A stretch of DNA of 64,000 nucleotides from CAVXHQ01 sp963789535 (GTDB taxonomy: Bacteria > Pseudomonadota > Alphaproteobacteria > Rhodobacterales > Rhodobacteraceae), in the NCBI GenBank assembly GCA_963789535.1, contig CAWBKU010000005.1, positions 1,612,001 through 1,676,000 on the forward strand, written 5' to 3'. Position numbers and translations under genes: made by a program. Shown one piece after another: positions 1-7,377 of this stretch (position 1 is its first letter; each line of letters starts with the position of its first letter). The notes beneath the pieces were generated by a model. That model saw only the letters and a list, made by a program, of their open reading frames with translations. It was not told the origin of the DNA and ran no database searches.

Positions 1-2
1 CC

Positions 3-1019
3 GACCTGAGCGTGGCGCAGATCCGCGAGCAGTTGGCGCTGGCCGTGAACCGGGTCATGGCCGAGGGCTCGCTCTACGACCCCGACCTTGCCGCGCTGGC
101 GATCAAACAGGCGCGCGGCGACCTGATCGAGGCGGTGTTCCTGATCCGCGCCTATCGCACGACGCTGCCGCGCCTCGGGCACTCCGCGCCCGTCGACACC
201 GGCGCCATGGCCTGCGACCGGCGCGTCTCGGCGACCTTCAAGGATGCGCCGGGCGGCCAGATCCTCGGGCCGACGTTCGACTATACGCACCGGCTGCTGG
301 ACTTTCACCTCGCCGCCGACGGCGCCGTGCCTGCCGCCGCGATGGGCGCTGCCGACACGGTCCCCAAACCGCACATCATGTCGTTCCTCGACCGTGAGGG
401 TCTGATGGAACCCGAGCCTGCCGACGATGCGGCGCCCCCCGACCTGACCCGCACGCCGATGGAACTGCCCGCGTCGCGCGCCCTGCGCCTTCAGGCGCTG
501 ACCCGCGGTGACGAGGGCTTCGTGCTCGGGCTCGCCTATTCGACGCAGCGCGGCTATGCGCGCACCCATGCCTTCGTCGCCGAACTGCGGATCGGCACGG
601 TCGCGGTCGAGATGGACATCCCCGAGCTGGGGTTTTCGGTCGAGATCGGCGAGATCGAGGTGACGGAATGCGAGACGGTGAACCAGTTCCGCGGCTCGAA
701 GACCGAGCCGCCGCAGTTCACCCGCGGCTATGGCCTCGTGTTCGGGATGAGCGAGCGCAAGGCGATCTCCATGGCGCTCGTCGACCGCGCGCTGCGCTGG
801 CGCGAACTGGGCGAGGACGACGTCGGCGCACCCGCGCAGGACGAGGAGTTCGTGCTGATGCATGCCGACAACATCCAGGCGACCGGGTTTCTGGAACACA
901 TCAAGCTGCCGCACTACGTCGATTTCCAGGCCGAGCTGGAACTGGTGCGAAGGTTGCGCGGTGAGGCGCAGGCGGCAATGGCGAGGCGGCGGAATGAGCG
1001 TCGACTGGACAGAGGTTGA
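3..1019 (+). CDS. phnI: PhnI, C-P lyase core subunit (5' end outside window)
   Basis: PhnI is the nucleosidase subunit of the phosphonate C-P lyase core. With PhnG, PhnH and PhnL it displaces adenine of MgATP by phosphonate to give ribose phosphonate triphosphate. The frame is open from base 3. The first visible residues (DLS-V-AQIREQL, then AVNRVMAEGSLYDPDLAALA) match the internal part of PhnI, so the GTG at 12 is an internal valine and the true start lies upstream. The family is about 360 residues and about 338 are here. The end (TGA 1017-1019) overlaps the start of the next gene at 994. It is followed by phnJ, phnK, phnL, phnN and phnM on the same strand. Very sure of the family. Confidence 0.95.
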   Translation, partial: DLSVAQIREQLALAVNRVMAEGSLYDPDLAALAIKQARGDLIEAVFLIRAYRTTLPRLGHSAPVDTGAMACDRRVSATFKDAPGGQILGPTFDYTHRLLDFHLAADGAVPAAAMGAADTVPKPHIMSFLDREGLMEPEPADDAAPPDLTRTPMELPASRALRLQALTRGDEGFVLGLAYSTQRGYARTHAFVAELRIGTVAVEMDIPELGFSVEIGEIEVTECETVNQFRGSKTEPPQFTRGYGLVFGMSERKAISMALVDRALRWRELGEDDVGAPAQDEEFVLMHADNIQATGFLEHIKLPHYVDFQAELELVRRLRGEAQAAMARRRNERRLDRG

Positions 1020-1457
1020 TGACCTCATCGCCTCCCTCTTCGAGGCAACCGACCGCTTGAAGGCCATCTTCCGGGACGCAGTTTCACTCTCGACGGTCAT
1101 CTCGTCGGAAGTATCGGCGAGGTCGTCGCCGCGCATATGTTCGGTTTCGTATTGAACACTGCGTCCACGCAGGGACATGACGCCGTCGCGGCCGATGGGC
1201 GGAGGGTCGAAGTAAAGTTTACGCAGGGGAAGGTCGTTGGCTTTCGGCATTGCCCTGACCACGCCATTGTCTTGGCGCGCCCGCGCGGCCGACCACTCGA
1301 AATAGTCTACAACGGTCCGGGTCATTTGATTTGGGACGCATCCGCGCCAAGGCCAAGCAACGGCCAGCGGCAGGTAAGTCTTTCAAAATTGCGTCGAATG
1401 GATGCCGAGGTTTCCGATGTCGTCCGATTGGCACAGGTCGAGGTCGCGCCGATATGA
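994..1457 (+). pseudogene. DUF6998-like protein, frameshifted, inserted between phnI and phnJ
   Basis: I recognise the pattern of small DUF6998-type proteins: a helical N-terminus, then FTLDGHLVGSIGEVVAAHMF, then a K-T-Q-GK core with YNGPG and NGQRQVSLSKLR. No enzymatic function is known to me; the EVKFTQGK stretch resembles restriction-endonuclease-like folds. The N-terminal part starts at ATG 994 (MSVDWTEVDDLIASLFEATD) and runs in one frame; the rest continues in another frame from about 1072. One C missing at the ttccggg stretch (about 1071) would restore F-P-G-R-S-F-T-L-D. As written, the first frame stops at 1155. The gene overlaps the phnI end by 26 bp and its TGA (1455-1457) overlaps the phnJ ATG, so it sits as a coupled cistron inside the operon. 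A sequencing error or a real mutation are both possible. Confidence 0.7.
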
Positions 1458-2323
1458 CCGCCTACAACTTCGCATATCTCGACGAACAGACCAAGCGGAT
1501 GATCCGCCGGGCGATCCTCAAGGGTCTCGCCATTCCCGGCTATCAGGTGCCGTTCGCCAGCCGCGAGATGCCGATGCCCTATGGCTGGGGCACCGGCGGC
1601 GTGCAGGTCACGGCGGCGGTGATGATGCCGGACGACGTTCTCAAGGTCATCGACCAGGGCGCCGACGACACCACAAACGCCGTCTCGATCCGCCGGTTCT
1701 TTCAGCGCACGGCGGGTGTCGCCGTGACCGAGGAGACGGCGGCCGCGACCCTGATCCAGACCCGCCACCGTATCCCCGAAACGCCGCTGACGGACGCACA
1801 GATCCTCGTCTATCAGGTGCCGATCCCCGAACCGCTGCGGTTCCTCGAGCCGTCCGAGATCGAGACCCGCAAGATGCACGCCCTCGAAGAATACGGCCTG
1901 ATGCACGTGAAACTCTACGAGGACATCGCCCGCCACGGCGCCATCGCCACCGCCTATGCCTATCCGGTGCGCGTCGAGGGGCGCTATGTCATGGACCCGT
2001 CCCCGATCCCGAAGTTCGACAATCCGAAGCTGGAAATGGCCGCGATCCAGCTTTTCGGGGCGGGCCGCGAGCAGCGGATCTATGCGGTCCCGCCCTATAC
2101 CCGCGTCGTGAGCCTCGATTTCGACGACTACCCCTTCGAGGCCACCAAGGCCGACGCCGCCTGCGACCTCTGCGCCGCGACCGACAGCTATCTCGACGAA
2201 CTGATCGTCGACGACGACGGGGGGCGCATGTTCCTGTGTTCGGACACGGACCATTGCCGCAGCCGCCGCGCGGCGGGGCACGTCGGCGCGCAGGGTGTGC
2301 CGGTGGCGGGGGCCGTGTCATGA
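1454..2323 (+). CDS. phnJ: PhnJ, radical-SAM C-P lyase
   Basis: PhnJ cleaves the C-P bond of ribose 1-methylphosphonate 5-phosphate using a 4Fe-4S cluster and S-adenosylmethionine, giving methane and the 1,2-cyclic phosphate. The 289-residue length fits the family. Four cysteines at about residues 237, 240, 262 and 268 (CDLC, then C-x5-C) have the C-x2-C-x21-C-x5-C spacing of E. coli PhnJ. ATG 1454 is chosen because MTAYNFAYLDEQTKRMIRRA is the family N-terminus and because it overlaps the stop of the preceding small gene (ATGA). Its own TGA overlaps the phnK start in the same way. Confidence 0.97.
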   Translation: MTAYNFAYLDEQTKRMIRRAILKGLAIPGYQVPFASREMPMPYGWGTGGVQVTAAVMMPDDVLKVIDQGADDTTNAVSIRRFFQRTAGVAVTEETAAATLIQTRHRIPETPLTDAQILVYQVPIPEPLRFLEPSEIETRKMHALEEYGLMHVKLYEDIARHGAIATAYAYPVRVEGRYVMDPSPIPKFDNPKLEMAAIQLFGAGREQRIYAVPPYTRVVSLDFDDYPFEATKADAACDLCAATDSYLDELIVDDDGGRMFLCSDTDHCRSRRAAGHVGAQGVPVAGAVS

Positions 2324-3090
2324 CGCCGCTGTTGCAGGTCGAGGGCCTGACGAAACGCTATGGCGCGCGCATCGGTTGCGCGGATGTCGCCTTCGATCTC
2401 TGGCCCGGCGAGGTCATGGGGATCGTCGGCGAAAGCGGGTCGGGCAAGTCGACGCTGTTGTCGTGTCTGGCCGGGCATCTGGTGCCGGACGCGGGTGCCG
2501 TGCGCTTCGACACCCGCGACCGGGGGCTGATTGATACCGTCACGATGAGCGAGCCGGAGCGCCGGATGCTCGGCCGCACCGACTGGGCCTTCGTGCACCA
2601 GAATCCGCGCGACGGGCTGCGGATGAACGTCAGTGCGGGCGGCAACGTGGGCGAGCGTCTGATGGCCACCGGCGCGCGGCACTACGGCGCCATCCGGCAG
2701 ACCGCGACCGACTGGCTGGGCCGGGTCGAGATCGCCGCGGACCGGATCGACGACCGCCCCTCGGCGTTCTCGGGCGGCATGCAGCAGCGGTTGCAGATCG
2801 CGCGCAACCTCGTGACCGGGCCGCGACTGGTGTTCATGGACGAGCCGACCGGCGGCCTCGACGTGTCGGTGCAGGCGCGGCTCCTCGACCTGTTGCGCGG
2901 TCTGGTGCGCGGGATGGGCCTCTCGGCGGTGATCGTGACCCACGACCTCGCCGTGGTGCGGCTGCTGGCGGACCGGCTTATGGTGATGAAGGACGGGCGC
3001 GTCGTGGAACAGGGGCTGACCGATCAGGTGCTCGACGATCCGCAGCACGGCTATACCCAACTCCTCGTGTCCTCGGTTCTGGTGGTCTAG
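2320..3090 (+). CDS. phnK: PhnK, ABC-type ATPase of the C-P lyase complex
   Basis: PhnK is an ABC-family ATPase that docks on the C-P lyase core (PhnGHIJ) in the cytoplasm; it is not an importer subunit. The 256-residue protein shows Walker A GESGSGKST near residue 40, signature FSGGMQQRLQIARNL and Walker B LVFMDEPTGGLD. The start ATG 2320 overlaps the phnJ stop (ATGA) and begins MTPLLQVEGLTKRYG. It is followed after 4 bp by phnL, the usual phn order. Confidence 0.95.
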   Translation: MTPLLQVEGLTKRYGARIGCADVAFDLWPGEVMGIVGESGSGKSTLLSCLAGHLVPDAGAVRFDTRDRGLIDTVTMSEPERRMLGRTDWAFVHQNPRDGLRMNVSAGGNVGERLMATGARHYGAIRQTATDWLGRVEIAADRIDDRPSAFSGGMQQRLQIARNLVTGPRLVFMDEPTGGLDVSVQARLLDLLRGLVRGMGLSAVIVTHDLAVVRLLADRLMVMKDGRVVEQGLTDQVLDDPQHGYTQLLVSSVLVV

Positions 3091-3094
3091 GCGC

Positions 3095-3778
3095 ATGATC
3101 CGTATCGAAAACCTGTCGAAGTCGTTCACCCTGCACAACCAGGGCGGGGCGGTGATCCCGGTGATGGCGGGGGCGGCGCTGACGGTGGCGCCGGGCGAAT
3201 GTGTGGCGCTGACCGGGCCCTCGGGGTCGGGCAAGTCGACGCTGATGCGGATGATCTGGGGCAATTACCTCGCCGCCTCGGGGCGCATCCTGATCGGTGA
3301 GGTGGACGTCGTGACGGCCTCGCCGCGCGAGATCCTCGCCCTGCGCCGCGCGACCCTCGGCTATGTCAGCCAGTTCCTGCGCGTCGTGCCCCGCGTGCCG
3401 ACACGCACGGTGGTGGCAGAGCCGCTCCTGACGCTTGGCGTCCCGCAGGAGGAGGCGCTGGCTCGGGCCGAGGCCCTGCTCGGGCGGTTGAACGTTCCAC
3501 GCGCCCTCTGGTCGCTGTCGCCGACGACGTTCTCGGGCGGCGAGCAGCAGCGGGTGAACATCGCGCGCGGCTTTGCCCACGACTATCCGGCGCTGCTTCT
3601 CGACGAACCGACGGCGAGCCTCGATGCGGCCAACCGCGAGGTCGTGCTGGCGCTGATCGAGGGTGCCAAGGCGCGCGGCGCCGCCATCGTCGGCATCTTT
3701 CACGACGCGGCGGCGCGGGACCGGGTCTGCGACCGGACGGTCGACGTGGCGGCGTTCACGCCGCATCTGGCCGCATGA
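3095..3778 (+). CDS. phnL: PhnL, ABC-type ATPase of the C-P lyase pathway
   Basis: PhnL is the second ABC-type protein of the pathway; it acts with PhnG, PhnH and PhnI in making the ribose phosphonate triphosphate. The protein is 227 residues, with Walker A GPSGSGKST near residue 40, signature TFSGGEQQRVNIARGF and Walker B ALLLDEPTASLD. The N-terminus MIRIENLSKSFTLHNQGG is characteristic of PhnL rather than of general ABC ATPases. It starts 4 bp after phnK and its TGA overlaps the phnN ATG. Confidence 0.95.
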   Translation: MIRIENLSKSFTLHNQGGAVIPVMAGAALTVAPGECVALTGPSGSGKSTLMRMIWGNYLAASGRILIGEVDVVTASPREILALRRATLGYVSQFLRVVPRVPTRTVVAEPLLTLGVPQEEALARAEALLGRLNVPRALWSLSPTTFSGGEQQRVNIARGFAHDYPALLLDEPTASLDAANREVVLALIEGAKARGAAIVGIFHDAAARDRVCDRTVDVAAFTPHLAA

Positions 3779-5013
3779 CGCGCGGTCGCGCCATCGCCGT
3801 CGTCGGCCCGTCGGGTGTGGGCAAGGATACGGTCATGGCCGCCGTCGCCGCCGCGCGGCCCGGCCTGCGCCTTGCGCGGCGCGTCATCACCCGGTCGGCG
3901 GAGGCGGGGGGCGAGGATTTCGACGGGGTCACGCCTGCGGATTTTGCGCGGCGCGAGGCGGCGGGGGCGTTCGCGCTGTGCTGGCGGGCGCACGGCCTTG
4001 GATACGGTATCCCCGCCACCCTGCGCACCGATCTGTCGGCGGGGCAGGATGTGTTGGTCAACCTGTCGCGCGGCGTTCTGGGACAGGCGGACGCGGCCTT
4101 TCCCGGCCTCGTCGTCATCTCTCTGACCGCGAGCCGCGCCGTGCTTGCCGGTCGCCTCGCCGCCCGGGGGCGCGAGGATGCCGCGACCATCGCGGGGCGC
4201 CTCGACCGCATCGGCTGTGACCTGCCGATGGGCCTTGCCGTGCACGAGGTCCGCAACGATGGCCCGCTCGGCGAGACCGTGGCGCGGGTTCTCGTACCTC
4301 CTCTATCCGGTCAGGGCGTAGCGGTGGATCTGACGGAACATGCCGTCCGCGTCCTGACCCATCAGGGTGAGCGCGTCGATGATGTGGGGGCGCGGCAGGA
4401 GGGGGCCGAGGACGGGCGCAAGCGCCGCGACGACCTGACCGCGCAGGGCGTCGGGCAGGGCACCCGTCAGGGTCATGTGGAACCGGAATTCCCCGAGGAC
4501 GTAGGGGTATCCCCATTGGGCCAGATACGCCTCCTGCCGCGCCGTCAGCCCCGCGGCCCGGCGTCGCGCCAGGTCCGCGGCACTTTGCGGGCCGCGGAAC
4601 CGGTCGAGGCCGGTGACGACCGCCGCCGCCAGCCCCTCCAGCGCGCGCGTATCCCCCTCGGGCACGAGGGCCACGAACTTCCCGAGGTCGGCCAGCCGCA
4701 GCCCGTCGATCGCGACCGGCGCCTGCCGCGCGGCGAGGGCGGCGACCGCGCCCGCCAGCGCCTCTGCCGTCTCGCCCGCCGCGAGCCGGAAGGGCGGCTT
4801 CAGCGTCGCGTGGAACCCGTAGTTGCGCGGCACCCCGGTCAGCGCCGCCACGTCGAGGCTGCCCAACCCCGGATGCGCCCGCGCGGCACCCGCCGCACTG
4901 TCCCAGCCCAGCCACGCCGCGCCGAAATCGGCGAGTGCGCCCGCCCGTTCGGTGTGGAATATCGCATAGCGCTCGAACATGCCGCATCTCCGCCAGTCTA
5001 CAGGGCCCCCTGA
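3775..5013 (+). CDS. phnN: PhnN, ribose 1,5-bisphosphokinase, with an abnormal C-terminal read-through
   Basis: PhnN phosphorylates ribose 1,5-bisphosphate to PRPP, the last step of the C-P lyase pathway. Residues 1 to about 178 look like a normal PhnN: P-loop GPSGVGKDT at residues 10-18, then VITRSAEAGGEDFDGV, the guanylate-kinase-like core. The family is about 185 residues, but this frame has no stop near 4310 and stays open to 5013, giving 412 residues. The extra 230 codons are exactly antisense to the opposite-strand gene at 4303-4980, and the arginine-rich tail has no recognisable domain. Losing one base near 4290-4310 would explain it, because an adjacent frame has TAG at 4318-4320. I take the functional gene as 3775 to about 4320. 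Confidence 0.8.
   Translation: MTRGRAIAVVGPSGVGKDTVMAAVAAARPGLRLARRVITRSAEAGGEDFDGVTPADFARREAAGAFALCWRAHGLGYGIPATLRTDLSAGQDVLVNLSRGVLGQADAAFPGLVVISLTASRAVLAGRLAARGREDAATIAGRLDRIGCDLPMGLAVHEVRNDGPLGETVARVLVPPLSGQGVAVDLTEHAVRVLTHQGERVDDVGARQEGAEDGRKRRDDLTAQGVGQGTRQGHVEPEFPEDVGVSPLGQIRLLPRRQPRGPASRQVRGTLRAAEPVEAGDDRRRQPLQRARIPLGHEGHELPEVGQPQPVDRDRRLPRGEGGDRARQRLCRLARREPEGRLQRRVEPVVARHPGQRRHVEAAQPRMRPRGTRRTVPAQPRRAEIGECARPFGVEYRIALEHAASPPVYRAP
4303..4980 (-). CDS. DUF1045 phosphonate metabolism protein (2H phosphoesterase-like)
   Basis: This 225-residue protein matches the family found with C-P lyase genes (Phn operon protein, DUF1045). The two H-x-T motifs of the 2H phosphoesterase fold are visible: FHATLK in the N-terminal half and FHMTLTG in the C-terminal half, about 115 residues apart. 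A cyclic or linear ribose phosphate ester is the likely substrate, but the exact reaction is unproven. ATG (4978-4980) is chosen because MFERYAIFHTERAGALADFG is the family start. It lies on the minus strand between phnN and phnM. Its stop at 4303 is where PhnN should end, so the two genes converge. DUF1045 genes occur beside phnM in related operons. Confidence 0.88.
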   Translation of the reverse strand: MFERYAIFHTERAGALADFGAAWLGWDSAAGAARAHPGLGSLDVAALTGVPRNYGFHATLKPPFRLAAGETAEALAGAVAALAARQAPVAIDGLRLADLGKFVALVPEGDTRALEGLAAAVVTGLDRFRGPQSAADLARRRAAGLTARQEAYLAQWGYPYVLGEFRFHMTLTGALPDALRGQVVAALAPVLGPLLPRPHIIDALTLMGQDADGMFRQIHRYALTG

Positions 5014-5014
5014 C

Positions 5015-6169
5015 ATGCCGATATCAGCCGACACGATCCTCGCCAACGCCACGCTCGTCCTCGAGGACGAGACGATCACCGGCCACCTGCGCCTGTCGGG
5101 CGGGATCATCGCCGACATCGGCACCGGCGCGGGCGTGCCGCCGGGCGCCATCGACTGCGGCGGCGATATCGTGGCCCCCGGCCTGATCGAACTGCACACC
5201 GACAACCTCGAACGGCACATGACCCCGCGCCCCGGCGTCGACTGGCCGCACCGCGCCGCCATCGTCGCCCACGACCGCGAGATGGGGGGGGCCGGCATCA
5301 CCACCGTCTTCGACGCGATCCGCGTCGGCTCGATCGTCTCGGACAACGCCAAGCGGCGGTATGCCCGCTATGCAAGGGCGATGGCCGACGAGATCCTCGC
5401 GGTGCGTGCGGCGGGCGCGCTGGGCGTCAGCCACCACCTCCACCTGCGGGCCGAAATCTGTTCGGAGACGCTGATCGACGAATTGGCCGAATTCGGCCCG
5501 GACGACCGCATCGGCATCGTCTCGCTGATGGACCACACGCCGGGCCAGCGGCAGTTCCGCGACGTGAGCAAGTTCGAGGCCTATGTCTGCGGCAAGAACG
5601 GCCTGCCGCGCGAGGGGTTCGCCGACTACGTCGATTACCTTACCGGCCTGCAATCCGCCCTCGGCGCGCCGCACGAGGCCGCCGCCGTCGCCGCCGCCCA
5701 CCGTTATGGCGCGACCCTGGCGAGCCACGACGACACCACGCCCGAGCAGGTCCGCACCTCGAAGGGGCACGGCGTCGCGGTGGCCGAATTTCCGACGACG
5801 GCCGAGGCCGCCGCCGCCTGCCGCCAGACGGGGATCGCCGTCATCATGGGGGCGCCCAATCTCGTGCGGGGCGCCTCGCATTCGGGCAATGTGGCGGCGG
5901 CGGACCTTGCGGCGGCGGACCTCGTCGACATCCTGTCGTCCGACTACGTGCCCGCCGCCCTGCTGAACGGCGCGCTGATCCTCGCGCGGCTCTGGGACGA
6001 CCTGCCGCGCGCCATCGCCTGTGTCACCCGCACCCCGGCGCGCGCGGTGGGGCTGACCGACCGTGGCACGCTGTCGGTCGGCGGACGGGCGGACGTGATC
6101 CGGTTCGCGCGGCTGGACGACGCGGCGGTCCTGCGCGGCGTCTGGGCGGCGGGCCGTCAGGTCGGCTGA
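5015..6169 (+). CDS. phnM: PhnM, ribose 1-methylphosphonate 5-triphosphate diphosphatase
   Basis: PhnM removes pyrophosphate from alpha-D-ribose 1-phosphonate 5-triphosphate to give the 5-phosphate on which PhnJ acts. It is a 384-residue amidohydrolase-fold protein. The metal-site region GLIELHTDNLERH near residue 60 and the SHHLHLRAE and LASHDDTT histidine motifs are visible. ATG 5015 gives MPISADTILANATLVLEDET; the in-frame ATG at 4979 is possible but would read through sequence antisense to the DUF1045 start. It is the last phn gene on this strand; an 83-bp gap follows. Confidence 0.95.
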   Translation: MPISADTILANATLVLEDETITGHLRLSGGIIADIGTGAGVPPGAIDCGGDIVAPGLIELHTDNLERHMTPRPGVDWPHRAAIVAHDREMGGAGITTVFDAIRVGSIVSDNAKRRYARYARAMADEILAVRAAGALGVSHHLHLRAEICSETLIDELAEFGPDDRIGIVSLMDHTPGQRQFRDVSKFEAYVCGKNGLPREGFADYVDYLTGLQSALGAPHEAAAVAAAHRYGATLASHDDTTPEQVRTSKGHGVAVAEFPTTAEAAAACRQTGIAVIMGAPNLVRGASHSGNVAAADLAAADLVDILSSDYVPAALLNGALILARLWDDLPRAIACVTRTPARAVGLTDRGTLSVGGRADVIRFARLDDAAVLRGVWAAGRQVG

Positions 6170-6252
6170 GGCGGGCATCGGGTTCGGTTGCCTCTGGTCA
6201 ACCGGCGCCGCGCGTTGTCAAAAGGGGCGGACACGCCGATACCGGAGACCGC

Positions 6253-7377
6253 ATGATCCGTTTCCTCCATTCCTCCGACCTGCATCTGGGCAAGACCTTC
6301 GGCCGCTTTCCCGAGGATGTGCGCGCGCGCCTGCGCCAGGCGCGGATGGACGCGATCTCGCGACTGGCGCAGGTGGCACGGGGCCACGGCGCGGGCCATG
6401 TCCTGCTCGCGGGCGATACCTTCGATCAGCAGACGCCGACGCCGCAGGTGCTGCGACAGGCGCTCAACGCGATGCGCGCGGCCGGGGATATCACCTGGGT
6501 CATGCTGCCGGGCAACCACGACAGTCTGGCGGCGACGCAGATCTGGCAGACCCTCGCCGCCGACCCGGTGCCGAACGTGATCCTCGCCACCGACCCGGTG
6601 CCGCTGACCCTCGCGCCCGGCGTCGTCGCTCTGCCGGCGCCCGCGCCGGTGCGCCATCCGGGGCGCGACCTGACCGAGTGGATGGACGGGGCCGCGACGG
6701 GCGAGGCGATCCGCATCGGCCTCGGCCACGGGGGAATTCACGATTTCGCATCGAAAGAGGAACAGAGAGAGGGGCCGAAAGGTGTCATCGCGCCGGATCG
6801 CGCGACGCGCGCGGCCCTCGATTATCTCGCCCTCGGGGACTGGCACGGACAGCTCCGGGTCGGCGACGCGACCTGGTACTCCGGCACGCCCGAGGCGGAC
6901 GCCTTCGGCGCCCGCCCGCCGGTCGCCCTCGTCGTGACCATCGCGGCCCGGGGCGCACCGCCCGGGGTCATGGCCGTCGAGACCGGCACCCTCGACTGGG
7001 CGCGCCTGACGCTCGATCTGCTGCCGGGCGAGGCGCCGGTCCTGCGCCATGACGCCGCCCTGCCACCGCTGGGCGCGCGGGCGACGACGCTCCTCGACCT
7101 CGTCGTGACGGGGCGCGCCAGCCTGTCGGACCGCGCCGCTCTCGCGGCCGCCGCCGCCGCCGCGATGCCCGATTTCCTCTGGCACCGCGCCGATCTCACC
7201 GGCCTTGGCACCGAGCAGAGCCCCGGCGACCTCGACCGGATCGCACCGCACGGCGCCCTGCGGACCGCGGCAGAGCACCTCGCCCACGAGGCCGCGACCG
7301 CATCCTCGGACGCCGAGCGTGCCGCCGCCGGGGCGGCGCTCGCGAGGCTCTATGGCTACCAGATGGAAGCGCCGTGA
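6253..7377 (+). CDS. SbcD/YhaO-like DNA repair exonuclease (metallophosphoesterase)
   Basis: This 374-residue calcineurin-type phosphoesterase is probably the nuclease partner of the ATPase encoded next. The motif order is complete: SSDLHLGKTF (D-x-H), LLAGDTFDQ (GDxxD), LPGNHDS (GNHD), LGHGGIHD and ALGDWHGQ. In Mre11/SbcD-type complexes the nuclease opens DNA ends and an SMC-like ATPase drives it. The start ATG 6253 gives MIRFLHSSDLHLG, the standard beginning. Its TGA overlaps the GTG start of the ATPase gene, so the pair is coupled. Confidence 0.88.
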   Translation: MIRFLHSSDLHLGKTFGRFPEDVRARLRQARMDAISRLAQVARGHGAGHVLLAGDTFDQQTPTPQVLRQALNAMRAAGDITWVMLPGNHDSLAATQIWQTLAADPVPNVILATDPVPLTLAPGVVALPAPAPVRHPGRDLTEWMDGAATGEAIRIGLGHGGIHDFASKEEQREGPKGVIAPDRATRAALDYLALGDWHGQLRVGDATWYSGTPEADAFGARPPVALVVTIAARGAPPGVMAVETGTLDWARLTLDLLPGEAPVLRHDAALPPLGARATTLLDLVVTGRASLSDRAALAAAAAAAMPDFLWHRADLTGLGTEQSPGDLDRIAPHGALRTAAEHLAHEAATASSDAERAAAGAALARLYGYQMEAP

